A model generated the notes under the pieces. That model worked only from the letters and a program-made list of their open reading frames with translations. It did not search any database and was not told the DNA's origin. Shown piece after piece: positions 9,624-24,007 of a stretch of 64,000 nucleotides of DNA. The first letter of the stretch is position 1. Each line of letters starts with the position of its first letter. Source of the stretch: Melitaea cinxia (lineage: Eukaryota > Arthropoda > Insecta > Lepidoptera > Nymphalidae); NCBI RefSeq assembly GCF_905220565.1, contig NC_059396.1:11427706-11491705 (forward strand). The letters are read 5' to 3'. The position numbers and the translations under genes are program-made.

Positions 9624-10010
9624 GTAAGCTCGATTGCGGATACATTTTATTTTATTTTAACAACGAAATATAAAAGATAAATAGTAATGTTTCATCAAAT
9701 TAAATTCATATAGTTGAAATTATAAAAAAAAACTTAAATCGCTCTCCCTGGACGCTCAGGTGGGGCATTAATAAAAGGAAACTACTGAGCAATCTAATTT
9801 ACATATTTAAAGAGACAGTCGATGTATTCTATATTTGCTTGCACACAGCTTTGATTTAGGGTGAATTTTCACCATTCAATATATTTAATAAATGCTACAA
9901 ATATAAACAAATAACTTTGTGTAATAAAAATGCTAATTTTGATTGTAAAGTATTGATATAAGTATGTATTTAATTCCACAAAAAATTCCAATGTCTATAT
10001 AAATAACTAG
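9624..10010. other. AT-rich sequence, nothing recognised
   Basis: If the donor at 9624 is real this is intron; otherwise it is intergenic. No feature seen. Confidence 0.4.
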
Positions 10011-10011
10011 C

Positions 10012-10565
10012 TGATACCGCAAACCTTTTTTTGCTATCTATGTTATTAACCACCCTTAATCCCCCCCCCCCCCCCTTTTAAACACCGTTGGCCGATACTC
10101 AGACCTACCCGATATGCGAACAAAATTTCATAAAAATCAGTCCATCCGTTTCGAAGGAGTATGTTAACTAACATTGTGACACGAGAATTTTTTATAATCA
10201 CTTAATTTTTTATTCGCTCACAATAAAATATAGCCTATGTCACACCTGAATAGTGTAGTTTTCTATTAGTGAAAGAATTTTCGTGATCGGATCAGTATTT
10301 GCGAAGATTACCCCCTACAAACAAACAAAGTTAGAAACTTTACTTCTTTATAATATTAGTATAGATAATGAATGTTGCTAAGCGCATAATTCGAGGATGG
10401 CTCGATCAATCTGGCAATTTTTTTCGTATGTTCCTTAATGCCCACGGAAGGTTTTATACAAAAAAAAAACATGAGATATAAATAAAGTGATCACTCGAAA
10501 AATGTTGTTGTTTAATTTTTAGTATCAATTTTCGACAAAACGAAGTCTGCGCGGGCAGCTAGTAT
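10012..10565 (+). repeat. Degenerate transposon remnant with poly-C tract
   Basis: It starts near 'ctagctgataccgcaaacc' and ends near 'gcgcgggcagctagtataaa', a pair of ends common to old lepidopteran repeats. The phrase 'aaatcagtccatccgtttcg' inside is typical of such families. A run of 15 C residues lies at 10061-10075. Class (LINE-derived or Helitron) is not determined. Confidence 0.5.
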
Positions 10566-12029
10566 AAAAATAAAAACGTTATGTTTATAACATTTCAATC
10601 AGCTAAGATCAATTGTTCCTTAAACATGACAATAGAATTCTTCTATTTCGAAACGAAGATTATCTTAAAAATCAATAGGTAAAGGAAAGACGCTTGAGAT
10701 ACATCCACTTGTTTTTTCTTCCAACATAAGACTACAACAACCTTTTGAACTAAAATACAAAGAGAATATTTTCGGTAGTATATTTGTCTTCCTAAATAAA
10801 TTAAATTTGGGTAGTTCTTCCGATTTATCTACATCATTTTTTAACCCATGTTGTTTGGATAGTTATATTTTTTATTTGTATTTGTTAGTTAGATTTTTTA
10901 TCCTCATATTGGAATCATTCTGAACTATATTGACCAATTTCTTATGTAAGTACTGTACGTTACACAATAGAATTAATATCAACATGGAGATATTTAATTT
11001 TGAAACCAGACGCAAAGTTGTTCTTCAATAAACAAAGTCAACGCCAAGGTCATAAATACTCAACAAAAATACTTTTTCCAATATTGGAGTCATTGCAACG
11101 TTCGTTGTAAGGAACATTTCAATTCTTAGAAAATATTTAACATGCGAAATTAAATTACATCATTGCTTCCAATATTAAATACGTCCAAACATTAAAAACT
11201 TTGAGGTTAACAAAGCGAACATTTCAAGATGCATAGCTAACATATTTCCGCGCGTTCATATTTCACAGTTGCGCACAGATGACGCCAGAGCACATTACTA
11301 GCGAATATAATGTAAAGATATGTCACCTGAAAATGCTAATGCAACTGAAAAGTTTCCTGGAACTTCGAGCATAATTTGAAATCTGCTGTGAATGTTTGCT
11401 CTTAACTATTTAAATAAATATGCAATCTTTTCTTCAGAAAATTTATTAAACAGGATCCCTTTGAAATTAAAATTAAAAACTAATTTCTACTTGGACTAAT
11501 TTAAAAAAGCTTTCAGGAAAGGCTATCTTTGGTACAGGATCATATTCAATATATCGGACTCGTTACAAGTGCAAACTTGAATCTCATCTCAAACCTTCGG
11601 TGTAATGACAAGATTATACAGAGGAACTGTTTGGAGGATTTTTCTTACATTCGTACTGAGACGTTGTTATGAATTTTTCATTTTTATGAATGTAATGAAG
11701 GAAAATTTCATTAGAAAATTCATCTTAGCTATCTATTATATATAGTTTATCAAAAATTGATTTGTTACGAGAGTCGAAATAAAATTATTGAAGAAAAAAT
11801 ATTTAAAAAGTTAAAAGAAAAATTGTGACAGAGATGAATATTTGATAGGCTTATGTCCGTTTGTGTTTTCAGTCCATATGACTGTCACGTTTTTTTAACT
11901 AACGATAGAGTCGGGAATGCAAACGGGAATCGGCAATATTACAGAAGTTAGGCTAAAGCAGAATATGTCCTGCTTGGGCTTTAGCACCAGCATTTTTCCC
12001 CGACTGTGGAAATACCTAGATCTCTCACA
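10566..12029. other. AT-rich sequence, nothing recognised
   Basis: No coding signal. An acceptor-like 'gtttgtgttttcag' at about 11860-11873 is not followed by a convincing exon. Confidence 0.45.
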
Positions 12030-12225
12030 ACTAAATGGTACTGCTTTCAGGCAGGGTTGTGTTCCTGTGGTGAATAAGATGACCAAAGCTTTAATGGGGT
12101 GATTAGGGGTAGGGTCGACAACTCGCTTCCGATGGTTCCGGTGTTGCAGCCTCTATAGGCTACGGTAATCGCTTACCATCAGGTGAGCCGTACGCTTGTG
12201 AGGCGAGCTAGTTGTATAAAAATAA
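12030..12225 (+). repeat. Dispersed 'cttaccatcaggtgagccg' repeat, copy 1
   Basis: The blocks 'actgctttcaggcagggttg', 'ggtgttgcagcctctatagg' and 'cttaccatcaggtgagccg', plus an AT-rich tail, recur at 23085, 24970, 37610 and (minus) 46030. I recognise the 3' block as a common lepidopteran interspersed repeat. Whether it is a SINE or a LINE tail is unclear. The open frame at 11917-12102 is part of it and not a gene. Confidence 0.7.
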
Positions 12226-13465
12226 ATATATTTCTCGTAAATTTTAGGTATCAACTAGTAAGTAGTACTGTCAGTTCAACCATTTTTGCGTAATAAAAAA
12301 GACCTTGTCTACTCGTAAAACCAAAGAAAATACTAGCATCATTTAAACTACACTTGAAATAGATTATTTTTTACACGATATTTGTAATTTTTTAATTGGC
12401 GTTGGTGTTAAAGCCTATAAAAAAACTGGTCTTGTTGTTGAAACTTATAGAAATATTCATGTTGTGTCGTCGTTGCCTTTTTATGTGCATTTCATTGGTA
12501 TCAATGAATACCTTTTTGAAATATCAAGTCTAAAGATTTCTACCGAGGAAAAGGACTTATGATCCTGCTGATTATGATGACTGCAAGGTAAATTTTCTTG
12601 TTGACGTGCTGTGAAAGTATTAACTTTTAAAGAGTTTTAAGTAAAATAGTTCCGTAAAATGAATAACTTATGAATATTTTGTTATTCTGAAAGTTGTCTT
12701 ACAAAAGTATTATCTACATCGAATCGTATAATATGATTTATTGGAAGTAAAAACAACACACAATGACAACAACGACAAATATGTTGTACTTTTTGTACTT
12801 TTATTAAAACATAAAAAATTTTTGTTATAAAAAATTCCTTTGAAACATGCATTGACATTGTTGTTAATTGTAAATGTAAAGTAAAAGATATAATACTGTA
12901 CACACATATTTATTTGTTTTCAACCACATTTTTACGTTTTAATTAAAAATTGTAAGGGAAAAAAATATACCACATTTTAATATTTGTGTTTTTGTCGCAA
13001 AATATTAGCGCAGATTTTATTTCGTCGTAAAACAGAGTGGTTTGGTAGTTAGTTTTGAAATGAAATATCATTTGAAAAATAAAAGTCAACGAAGTGTGTG
13101 CCGCGCTCAGTGCGGCTGCCGCCAATGTTAAGCGATATGAATGTAACTATTTTTTCTGGAACGACGCATGTCTTACGCCTTTGTTGCTATGCTTTCAATT
13201 GTTCTTGGTTTTTTGTTTACAAAACTAACTAGACTTTACATTCTATATATGTACAATCGCTATAAACTACAAGCTTCGTAGCAATTGCATAAAATTTAAA
13301 TATATGAGTAATTTGAAAATTGATATGTATATCTCTTGAAAGATTGGGTAGGTACATATTGTAGATGATAGTTCGAAATTTATTCCACTTATGCGTATGT
13401 ATAATAACGTGTGTCATATGTTATTACCATTATTGTCAAACGTTCATGTTGAATATTTTTATATT
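12226..13465. other. AT-rich sequence with a small GC-rich spot
   Basis: No gene seen. A GC-rich 30-bp spot at 13099-13125 contains an initiator-like TCAGT, with an AATAAAAG about 28 bp upstream. This is too weak to call a promoter. Confidence 0.35.
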
Positions 13466-13469
13466 ACAA

Positions 13470-13570
13470 CCCGCATTGCACACGTGGTGCACAGCGTGGT
13501 GGATTAAGCTCTGATCCTTCACACGGGGAAAGAGGCCTATGCCCAGCAGTGGGATATTACAGGCTGAAGT
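13470..13570 (+). repeat. SINE 3' end fragment (same family as 6889-7242)
   Basis: It runs from 'acaacccgcattg' through 'gtggattaagctctgatcc' to 'attacaggctgaag', matching 7135-7230 closely. The 5' tRNA-like part is missing, so this is a truncated copy. Confidence 0.8.
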
Positions 13571-16500
13571 GAGTGTTATATTAATACAAATTTTTATAAG
13601 TACTGTATTGACAGAGTCAGTACCAGAGATTTGATTGTCATCTGACAAACACAGTTCTCATATATTGTAGGATATTACTAGATAGATTCTGGGAATTCTA
13701 GTTTAGACTTTGATGTCAGCTTGATATTTTCTATTAAGTAAACAATTCTTGGTTTATATATAAGTCAATAATGTCGATAATTAGGTAATGTATAATTTTG
13801 AAGTCTTGCGTCAGTATCTTTTGTCGAGTAAATAACAAATAAAAAAAATATCAATAGTTTGAGTGAAATTTAGTCTCTTAGATACTCTTTATTATCATAA
13901 AAATCTGTATGGATTCCTTTTACCCTTTATTCTCCTTATCCTATAAAAGGCGATTTTTTTCCTATTACTTTTCTTTTGTATTAAAAGAGGATTGTAGCTT
14001 GTTGTCACTACACAAAACCTTTTCTGACTTTGATATATCGTATTAAATATTTTAACAGTATAAAAAGTATTAAAAACTAAATAATGTGGCAGTTACTTTC
14101 ATGTCTACGATATAAAATCTGCTTTAATTTAATACGTCCCTAATAATTTCATATTTTAATATAAATGATTTTAATATAACTTACAGTATAAGTAACAAAC
14201 AGCTTCTAATTTTACAGAATAACCTGTAATTATTGTATACCAAACACCTACAGTGGTTATAATACTTTACATTGTCTTAAAGAGCAAGAATTTTAATGAT
14301 CTTAGGTTTTTTAAGTAGTTATGTAAAATTAGTATTCGTACGTAAATACATACATACACCAACAATTAATTATAATTACAATTGGAAACAAAACGAGCAC
14401 AGATAAAGTAAAATATTAATATATTATATGCTTAATAAGATGTGTAGAAAAAAGGTTGACATTTATAATACTTATTATTTAAAAGTAACGTATAATTATA
14501 TATATATATATATTTTATTCATTTTAGACTCATATAAAAAAAAGACCATATTCAAATATATAATTAAAATTAAAAAGAACTTGTTAAATAAATTCAACAT
14601 GTTTCTTAAGAAAGTATCTAGAAGGAATATGATTTCAGAATTAATTGATTTAAATATTCCTTTTATGAAATCTCGCTTTGCAATCTGGAGTACCGTGAGG
14701 TTGAAGAGACTTATTGGTTCACTAATAACTACCGATTGGCATATTCATACGTCGCCCCACTCGTGTGCCTCGTCGATCTGCCTCGGGACATTAATGGCTA
14801 TTTGTCACCCGTCAGCTGATGATTGATATGTGATGATGTAATTACTTTAACAATATTGCTTAATGGATACGTTTGTACCACACTTGCGGTACAATATTGC
14901 AACAGTCACTATTGACATTCTGAACTACATTCAAAATCATTCAAGTGAATGTGTCATTTTGTGATATTCTAAGCACATGTTTTAATAACCTACATACACA
15001 GAAAAAGAAGTCAAATAACTTTTTAGGCATTATTAATAAACTGGGTAGTCGAGTTATAAACATTTTTTGTTATTTTCATGTATACGAAATACGACATTAA
15101 GTTATTGTTAAAAGTTAGTACAAGTATTGCGCACGTAGTGTTTTTGTATCGGGTTACACTTGTAATAGACGTAATCCTTAAAGCTAAAGCTATAAATAGC
15201 ATAGCTAGTATGATGTATTATGATGGCTTCAAATTTTAGTATGAGCTTTCGTTAGAGTCCGCGTCATTGTAATAGTTATGTGATATGACAGTTAACATAT
15301 TTTTAAAACTTGAATTTTTTTGATATATTGTATTTTAGCCGTATAATTCACGCATACTCGTACTTTAACAAGAATGATAATGATTAAAAGTTATGCTTTT
15401 GATTATTTATTCATTTGTATAATTATATTTATATACTTATATTTTTAGATCAAATTACATATATATAAAACACAATACAATTTTGTAGAAAGCTAACTTA
15501 TAACGTTACTAAGTTAATTTAATTATTTAATTTATAGAAACATATAATTGTGTTTGTCAAAATGCTTACTACCTTTTTTATACGTAATAGGAGGTAGACT
15601 TTCCGTAAATGCTGCGTAATATACATAAGTAAATACACTGTGGACTGCTAAGTTATTTAGGCACATTAATAAAATCGAAATAAATTAATTTTATTCATTT
15701 CGTTCGATTGCCAAATCTCTATTTTTAGTAAATTCGTCTACCTTCTGAAATGATACAAATAGATTTAGTTTTATATTCTAGATTTCTCGCTACTGATCCA
15801 CCTCGACAGATCACCGGAGTATATGATGCCAATCAGTATTAGACCAACGAATTGCCCGTAACCATAGATAGCGTATTTGACTTTTCGCCTGCAATTCGAT
15901 GCCAAAAGAGAGGCGAGTGTAGTGCTCTTTCTAGGCTTCAATATCTAAAATATCCTGCCACTATATCCCTTGAGATTTGCTTTTTCAGCTACTGAAAATT
16001 CTAAACTAAACAAAAATTCGTTTAAAATAGGTTTTCAAGCGCAGATTTTTGCGTGTGTACTTTAACTTCTTCTATTTTTGGAATGTATGCTACAGTGTAA
16101 GATGGTTTTGGTGGCCTTCTTTATGAAAGTACTGAAAATAACAACTCGACTTGAATGTAGTACTGCTTTCTTTTTAATTCGCTTCTGTTTCCAATCATTT
16201 TAACTGTTTTCGTTTCAAGCAGTTTCTCTTGATTTAAACTTATGTACTCTTCTGATTGCTTGTCATCAGTGATAACTATTTCATTCCTTTAAATTTGCCT
16301 TAAATCTCTAAATAGACAATTTAAAGCAAAAAAAAAAAAAAATTTTTTATTATAATTATATTTATCTAAAGATTGTATCAAAATATTTCGATGGTTTTGT
16401 TGGTCAATTTATTAAAAAGTTCACTTAAATTTAATCTATCACATTCTAGTGTTTTTATTGTTTTGATAATGTACTTGTATGTAACATATATATATATAAA

Positions 16501-19500
16501 AATACATGCGTCCTTTATACGTACATATTTTTATACTTTATACTATTATTAACATTTTTTTTTTAATTTTAGAGCATGTCAGTGCTGTGTTTCTAAATTA
16601 AACGTCACGTCCGTGTGAGCGTTTAAGCCGTCTATGAATAATATTGTATGCAATATCGTGTAATTTGTGTAAAAAGTAATCTCGGAAAAGCAACGTGAAC
16701 AATAAAATAGAAAATAAACTACGTCATGAAATAAATTTTCGTTTATATCCAATGTCGGATTAAGTTGGTTAATTTCTTAAGATTCATTTGTTTAGCAGTG
16801 TTGATTTCACGGCTTTTTTACAGTAAAAACAGTTTTTTAACTTGAAATAAAAACAGAGTGTTTGGCTTAGCTTGTAGGTAAATAAACGTCACTTGCGCTA
16901 ACGAGAATGGATATAATTTGGCAATTAATCAATCTATATAAAAGCCGACCGTTGACCGATCGTATTTGTTGATTTCGTGATGGAAGTGTTAGCGATATAT
17001 TTACTGTAGCTATTCAATTACAATTCAGAGATTGTTTCTATTTTCAATTGTTAGACACAGGATTTAAAACAGTTTGTCGATGTATTCTGTTGTTTTACAT
17101 TTGTCGAATATTAAACCTGTAATATAAACCCTTTTTTATTTACAAGTTTTAATTCAATTTTATTTTATAAAAACAAATATAGTTTATTTAATTAATTTAG
17201 ATAGGTACATATTTATTTAATATGGTCAAGTTATTCAACTTTAATCAGAAGTAACGAAGGTTACTTTTTTTAGAAAATTAAGTATTGAGTCATAATGTGT
17301 TTCATATTTTAAACGCTTTGTTTTTCAAACATATAGAGATGTTTTATTACTAATTTTATACCTTTGGTTTTAATTATATCACAGGAATATGAGTAAGAAT
17401 ATGAGTAATCTTATAGGTATCGTACTAATCGCAATAGCGTGACCGAATTACGGAGTCAAAGGAAACAAAAGATATTGTTATCCATATAAATATGAAATCC
17501 CGCTTCAGAAAATCAGGTTTTTGACATAAAAAGGTATGTTTATCGGTTTTTATGTGAATTGGTAAACAAAAATGAACGAAATCCAGTTATTATTCCTATT
17601 TCCTTTAATGACTTCGATATGATATTTCATTTGAATCGAAATACCGTTTAGACCGTAAGGAGTTCTGAGTGCCAGGTATTCGTGCCACGTTCGACAAATA
17701 TTTGTGATGAAATTGCAAACTGTGAAAAACGTATTTCTTCATATGCTCGTAAATTTGTAGAAATATAGAAAAATAAAGTAAATACAATAAATGAGCAGAC
17801 GTGTCTCTCTTTTTGTGAACTGAGACAAATATTGAGCTTTATTTTTTATTGAAAAACCCTAATTACACTAACGCTGAATAGAGGCAACGTGTCTTATTTA
17901 ATGACGCTTGTCTGTGTATGTGTCCTAAAACCTATTACGTATACGCAGGTTTTTATTTTGTAAGCTTAATTAATGCAAACTTTTATTTCACATACGTATT
18001 GCGATTATTCTCAGAATGTAAACCTGAGACTGCCAGTTTTCTATACATAATTCACATATTCTATATATATCTACATAATTATGGTTCGTCGTATAGAAAG
18101 CGACGATTAAAACAATGGATTCAGGATCACAGGATTTCGTTAAAAAATTGCATTTTAGTTTTTATTGGGTTTTATAATACGCAACCTCTTTCGAAAGATT
18201 TTACTTGCCTCAATCCGCCTATTTCCAGGTTATTAACCGGTTTGTCTATCTTATTGTTACGTGTGTTGATATAATCAATAAAACACCTATCCGTACCTTT
18301 TAGTTTGTAAACGAAAGTGTTTTAAATATCATTCAATATTTTTATACACAGTTTTTTAATAATGCTTTTAATAAAAATTACCTTCAAACAGTTAAGAAAT
18401 AGATAATAGCAAATTGTCATCTTAATTTTTTTTAAACTAATTCGTAGTAGTTGTTTTGTATACGAATAAAAGAAATATAAATAGTTTTGATATGTTTAGG
18501 ACAGTATTTTTATAGTATGAAATATTGTATACCCGGATATACAGATAAAGTAGAATAAACTTCAGACCAGGACAAACTTATTTATGGTCTGCAAAAGTAT
18601 TTGTCAACATAACAAGCATTGCCAGTACAAAAACCATTATTTGACCACTGCGACAACTCATCAAATATCAGTATCATCAACAAATCTGTGGTCTTACCCT
18701 CGGCCAAATCAATCTCAATTTCGGCCAAATACATCAACATCCGCATACCGAAAATAAATGGAAGTTGAAACCTTAAAAGCCGTTAAAAAAACATTTGTTA
18801 CCAACATGCCATAACTAAGAACTTGGTGGACATTAAAGTGTAAATAATTGATCTCGGGGCTATAAGTAAACTGGTGAAGTGTCATTTTGTAATGGTTTAG
18901 AAATGTACCATAATGCGGCGCATAATTTCAGTTTGATAGTAAAATGTAACAGCTGCACGAAAGCGTTGATGGGTCCCTTGAATCGAAATGGGACGTTGAA
19001 GGAGGCCTTCAGTAAGGGCAATAGCAAAAAATCGGGCAAGGAATAAAGCTAAGAGCGTTCATTGAATAAGCGGAACCACCGTCAGATAATACTGTATGAT
19101 GTTGAGGAGGGTCGCCAGCTCCTCGGTCATTTTTTAATTTGCCAGATAAAAATAATAATTAAAAAAAAAATCACTAAAAAGTTTTTATTAAATTTCAATT
19201 GTTGTTTGTATTTGGAGCAACGATCACAACAAACAATATGAGCTTAGAAGAATACGATCTTAACCATGTCAGGGTAACAAAAGGTTTAAGTCCAAACAAA
19301 AGGTTTCATATAATTACGAGCGAGCTGTTGTGTTAGTTTGCATTACAAGGCTACAGGCATAAGAAAATACCGTATGTAAGAGCAAAGAGTAAATTAGAGT
19401 TTAAAGTAAAATTACAAATAAAGTAAAAAATTTATTATAACCGTAAATGAGAAGACGTTTACTTAAAATTTTATGTAAAAAATCGTAAGTATTCTTTAAC

Positions 19501-22262
19501 CTAAAACAATGCTTTATTAGTCCGCGGGGTAAAGTCTTAAGAAAACTCAGATTCAAGGATATTTTATGGAACCACTTTTTTATAACTCGTAAGTAACTAT
19601 ACAAAATAACGGCAATCACTGGCCGATTTCTTAATTAATGGGGTCGGCTCGAATGTTTTGTTGCTTTAATTAACAAATGTTTTTTATTATGTATAATTAC
19701 ACTTTCTGCGTCTTCTCTTTTATTTTGTTTAAGTATCTCGACACAATCTAGTTATGCCGAAAGTTATCGTGTAGAATTTTTTATAGTGCATTGAAAGTTA
19801 TGTAAATGGTATTTTCTACAAATTTTAAATAATAATGTTGCGTCTGCCTTACATTACAAATTTTACGAAGGAAGTTAAACACGTCTGCCGTTTTTCTCTA
19901 AATTCTTCTTCTCAAATACACAACACTTCCATGTTTCTAATTATATCATCTAATTAAATGCTTTTAAAGATACCTAAATAACGAAACTATGCGCATTGAT
20001 TGTGCAATTATTCTATTGAGACGGTTGATCGGCACACCAGCGTCGGCATAAAATATAATTTGCACCCGTGCATAGCAGGGCCTGTCGCTAGTTGACGATA
20101 TTTTTATACTTGAAGTAAAAATGAATTTAATTTTGTATCATTTTTTTTCATTTGCAGATTTCATTGTGTGCTAATGTTGCGCTTTATCTACATAATGGCA
20201 AATGTAGAAAACAGAGTATTAATGATTCACAATAGTAACTACGCGTACATTGTTGATCTATTGATATAATACTTTAGATAATTAAAACGTAATAATTTTA
20301 CGCATCAAAATATACGTCTATTCAGTGTATTCCAGAAATTTAATTAGGAAGCAACTAGAGCGGTAGCTGCGATCGTAATTGATGTATTTAGAGAACCGAT
20401 AGCACTGACAAAATTAGAGTAATTTTGCTTGAGTGTATTTTCTGAAAGACTTATAAGTGAATTTAAGGAGAACTCAAATACAGTTTCCGTAAAACTTTCG
20501 TGCAATGGAATTGTAGTTCTAAAATGAAATTGGTTCAAAAACTTTTTTTTTTCAGTATCACGGAAGCTTCTAATTTTTAATCGGGAAAATTTTATCTGAT
20601 CGTCACAAAACGTGAGAGCAAATATTACCCATTTAAGATTACTACTATTACCAATCGTTATTAGTAGTTTATCATATAATATCTGGGGTAAACACCGTAC
20701 GCTGTCTCGGATAATTTATTCAGTGGGTTCACACAAATTAAAAGTATTAACAAAAAATTCATTCTAGTCGTGGTTTTTTTCCTACATAATGAAGGGTAAA
20801 TCAATATTTTTATCCTTTAGTAAGAAGATTTCATTAGACTTGAACTGATTTATAAATTTAATCGCCGCAAAACGAAGTTACTTTTTATCGTTAGGGACCA
20901 TCTCTCGTCATGTAATAAATTTGTTTATCGCCCTGGCGCTGGCACATGGACAACAAATAAAAAGAAAAAAGATAGCAATTTGAGCTGCTTTTTTCGTTGT
21001 CATTCAATTCTTAGTTAGCTACCGAAGCTGATGAAAATGTCACTAGCATTGTGTTTAAAAGGGTTAATAAACATTCAGAAAACACTACTACATAGTAACA
21101 CATTTAATTGGGTTAAAATTACGCATCACGTTTTTCCATTATATTGTCGCAAAATAATTAAATAACCTTATTAATGTTACTAATTACAAACACAATATCT
21201 TAAGACAATAAAACATTCTATTTCACGCAGATAATTTAGAAGCACATTAATTATCGAAATAAATCTACTTAGGGTAGATTTAACGTAAACGTGAAATTTC
21301 TTGACATTTTATCTCATGTTTAAGCTGGTATTCTTGATAAAAACAAGTGATACAAATTTGTTTTGCTCTGCTAGAGACCAGTAGTGTTGTGTTTAGAGTT
21401 TACGTTTCGACGCCCGACCCAACTTTACGGTACTTGTGTAGTATTATATTGAACTTCCTATGTGGCGAGTGTTATTTATGTTGTTGGGCTGAGCTTGACT
21501 TGATGTTATTATAATATATGTTTCGATCACTAAGTGTGTTTTATGGAATAGCTGATTTCAATTTATTAATTTTTTTTTATACGTACACATAAAAGAACTA
21601 ACTTGGTGCAATAGTTTGAAAAAAAATTAAATATCATATACATGCCGGCGATTTATTTATATACATATGTAGATTATTTCATAAATCCATTACGAAGCTG
21701 ATGATTTGCCTAAAATGATTGTGATAGTGTGTTATTGTATTATTTAATTCTGTTTATATATTTTTATTCGAATATTTGACTCATCTAATAATATAAGACT
21801 CATATAATATTCTAGCTGTACACGTGACTTCATTCGCGTTAGTCATTCTTCTTATTGAGCCTACAAGACAAGCTATAATGGCCAGTTAAAAATCTATCAA
21901 AATACTAGAAATACTCGAGGGAGAATCCTTAAAAAATTCTCATTACAAAATAAAATAGGTAATGAAAAAAATTAGAAAATTAATTAATCCATAAAACTAA
22001 GAACACATTTTGACTTTGTCTCTTTTCCCGAGAGTGTGAGGGGTTTGTGCTGAATTTCGTGATAAAATTATCCATTACCCTAGATGAATACATGAACTTA
22101 AGATCTATTTAACTAAATTTAGTTTATTTCTGATATGCTGCCAAGGTACAGACAAAACGATAAAACTTTTATTTTGACATCAGTTTGGGTTGTCTGGAAG
22201 AAATGGCTAAATAGCCATAAGTCCGCCCATTGTACTTAACATTTTGTAAATGTTTTTTTTTT
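13571..22262. other. Long AT-rich gene-free stretch
   Basis: About 8.7 kb with no recognisable coding sequence, tRNA or intact transposon. The open frame at 14428-14826 is AT-driven up to about 14685; its last 135 bp (14690-14825) are GC-richer and unidentified. A weak remnant ending 'cccgtgcatagcagggcc' plus 'tgtcgctagt' lies at about 20065-20095. Homopolymer runs occur at 16327-16346 and TA runs at 14499-14512 and 16486-16499. Confidence 0.5.
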
Positions 22263-22264
22263 TT

Positions 22265-22335
22265 TTAATGTGTTTATTGTTTAAAATGTAGTTGTGGTGT
22301 GCAATAAAGTATAAATAAATAAATAAATAAATCAG
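22265..22335 (+). repeat. LINE 3' tail with (AAAT)n
   Basis: The motif 'ggtgtgcaataaagtataaa' followed by AAAT repeats is the 3' end of a non-LTR element, with the AATAAA polyadenylation signal inside it. Matching tails occur at 44010-44052 (+), 23885-23950 (-) and 4769-4800 (-). Confidence 0.6.
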
Positions 22336-23080
22336 TGTCGATTGTAGAGTGCCATCCAAAAAATAAAAATAAGACAATTTTATTGTACAAAACATTGTAT
22401 GAAGAATTTGAGGTGTTACAGTTTTGTTAAAGATGTAAATAGGAACATAAATGCTTAACACAAATAAAATAGGCTGCATTCGTGTAATGAAAATACAACC
22501 TACTTTTACGAATCATTTATCATCCTCGTTACTGATATGAACCGAAAAGGCTGAGAACGTACTTCAGTATCCATGTTCTCTGCTAATGTGATATGGAACT
22601 CGCGTACCTTAAAAAACCTTTTAGTAGACTTTTTCTAGGTAACGCATGACAAAACAGATCTGCTTTTAATCTAAGAAAGTTGTGGTCAGGCGTAAATCTA
22701 TGGGTGTATACACCTATCTACTTACGCCTACGATACTATACACAGGACGGTGAGTTTAGTGAAATAAATTAAATCCACTTGAGAACTAGAGTATTATTTC
22801 TGTCGTGAAAGAGTACATCCGATATCTTATACGTCAATTCAATTTTCTGATGAAGGCTTCGATTGAAACGTGAAAAATGGAAAAAATATAAAGCAAATAA
22901 ATAATATCATTTAGATATACATGATGTGAAATAAAGTAATATTTTATAAATTTTTCTTGTAGAAAATATTTAGTAATAAATTGTCTTTTGTAGATATATT
23001 CAATTAGAATATTAGAAAATAACACACAATAATATTTAAATTGTGGAACAGCATAAAACATCGTTCTCAAAATGTGAAGC
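22336..23080. other. AT-rich sequence, nothing recognised
   Basis: No gene or clear repeat seen. Confidence 0.45.
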
Positions 23081-23084
23081 AGCC

Positions 23085-23265
23085 CGTCTGAGAAAGTACC
23101 TTAATCTTACAGAAGATCGCAGCCATATTTGCCTATATTGCTTTCAAGTGCTGTTGTATTCCTGTGGCGAATAAGGTAGCTTGAGATTCTTGGTATGCGC
23201 CGTTTTGACATCAAGGCTAGGGTCGACAACTCGTTTGTGAAATTCCTTGTTTGCTAGTGGTATAA
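23085..23265 (+). repeat. Dispersed 'cttaccatcaggtgagccg' repeat, decayed copy 2
   Basis: Shares 'gcagcccg', 'gctttcaagtgctgttgt', 'tcctgtggcgaataaggta' and 'ctagggtcgacaactcg' with the copies at 12030, 24970 and 37610, but its 3' block is no longer readable. Confidence 0.55.
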
Positions 23266-23880
23266 AAAAGTGATAAATGTATGTTCATGTATTCCTATAC
23301 GAGGCAAGTTTAATGACACTACACGGATCCTTGGTGATTCTATGTAATGATTATTTTAGAGTGCGAAAGATTTATGTTTTATGTTTATGCTAATATTATT
23401 AACATGGTTTATTTGTTTGTTTGTTCAAACGTGTGTGCGTGTAGAAGGCGATATGTGAAAGTAACAAGATTTTCTCCGTGTCTTTTCAATGTGACGTTGA
23501 TGAAATCTATAAACCTATCTACCTTATTACTGGTAACAGCCATTGGTTCACCCTAATTAATAATAAGAAATAAAACTAGCTACGACGCTTAGACGCAATA
23601 CTATTCAAATTACACAAAAAATTTAGTTAAGGTAAAAATTTCAAAAGTTCACTTTTATGGTTAGAAGCACATGTATAAGATTAGTTTTACCACATCATAC
23701 ATAAAAAGATATAGATACCGTGTAGATACAGTTATTGACAATTATTTATAGCTACATGTATCTACCCTCGCTACACACAAAATACTTTATCTTCGTTTTC
23801 AGTGCATTTCCAATGAGCGTGGAAGGTTAATACTTCACTTTACCGCGTGAAACTAAAGCTATCGATAAATCTGGTTTTTT
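23266..23880. other. AT-rich sequence, nothing recognised
   Basis: A 69-codon open frame from 23347 to 23556 has no recognisable content. Confidence 0.4.
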
Positions 23881-23884
23881 ATGA

Positions 23885-23971
23885 AACATACAATACAATA
23901 CAATACAAATATACTTTATTGTACAACCAAAAACAATACAAATAACATAAAAGGAAAAGAAACAAGCGAGA

Positions 23972-24005
<34 letters not shown>
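23885..24005 (-). repeat. LINE 3' tail on the minus strand, then (AAT)n microsatellite
   Basis: The direct run 'aatacaatacaatacaa' followed by 'atactttattgtacaacc' is the complement of the 'ggtgtacaataaag' LINE tail, with a pentanucleotide repeat as its tail. An (AAT)n array follows at about 23967-24003. Confidence 0.6.

Positions 24006-24007
<2 letters not shown>

Noticed and set aside
14428..14826. 132-codon open frame
   Set aside because: First two thirds are AT/lysine-isoleucine-tyrosine-rich chance coding; only the last 135 bp is unusual, and I do not recognise it.
17918..18274. 118-codon open frame
   Set aside because: AT-rich composition, no motif, no splice signals; consistent with chance.
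20137..20153. Strong acceptor-like 'tttttttcatttgcag'
   Set aside because: No donor or open frame follows within a normal exon length.
20540..20556. Acceptor-like 'actttttttttcag'
   Set aside because: All three frames close before the next possible donor.
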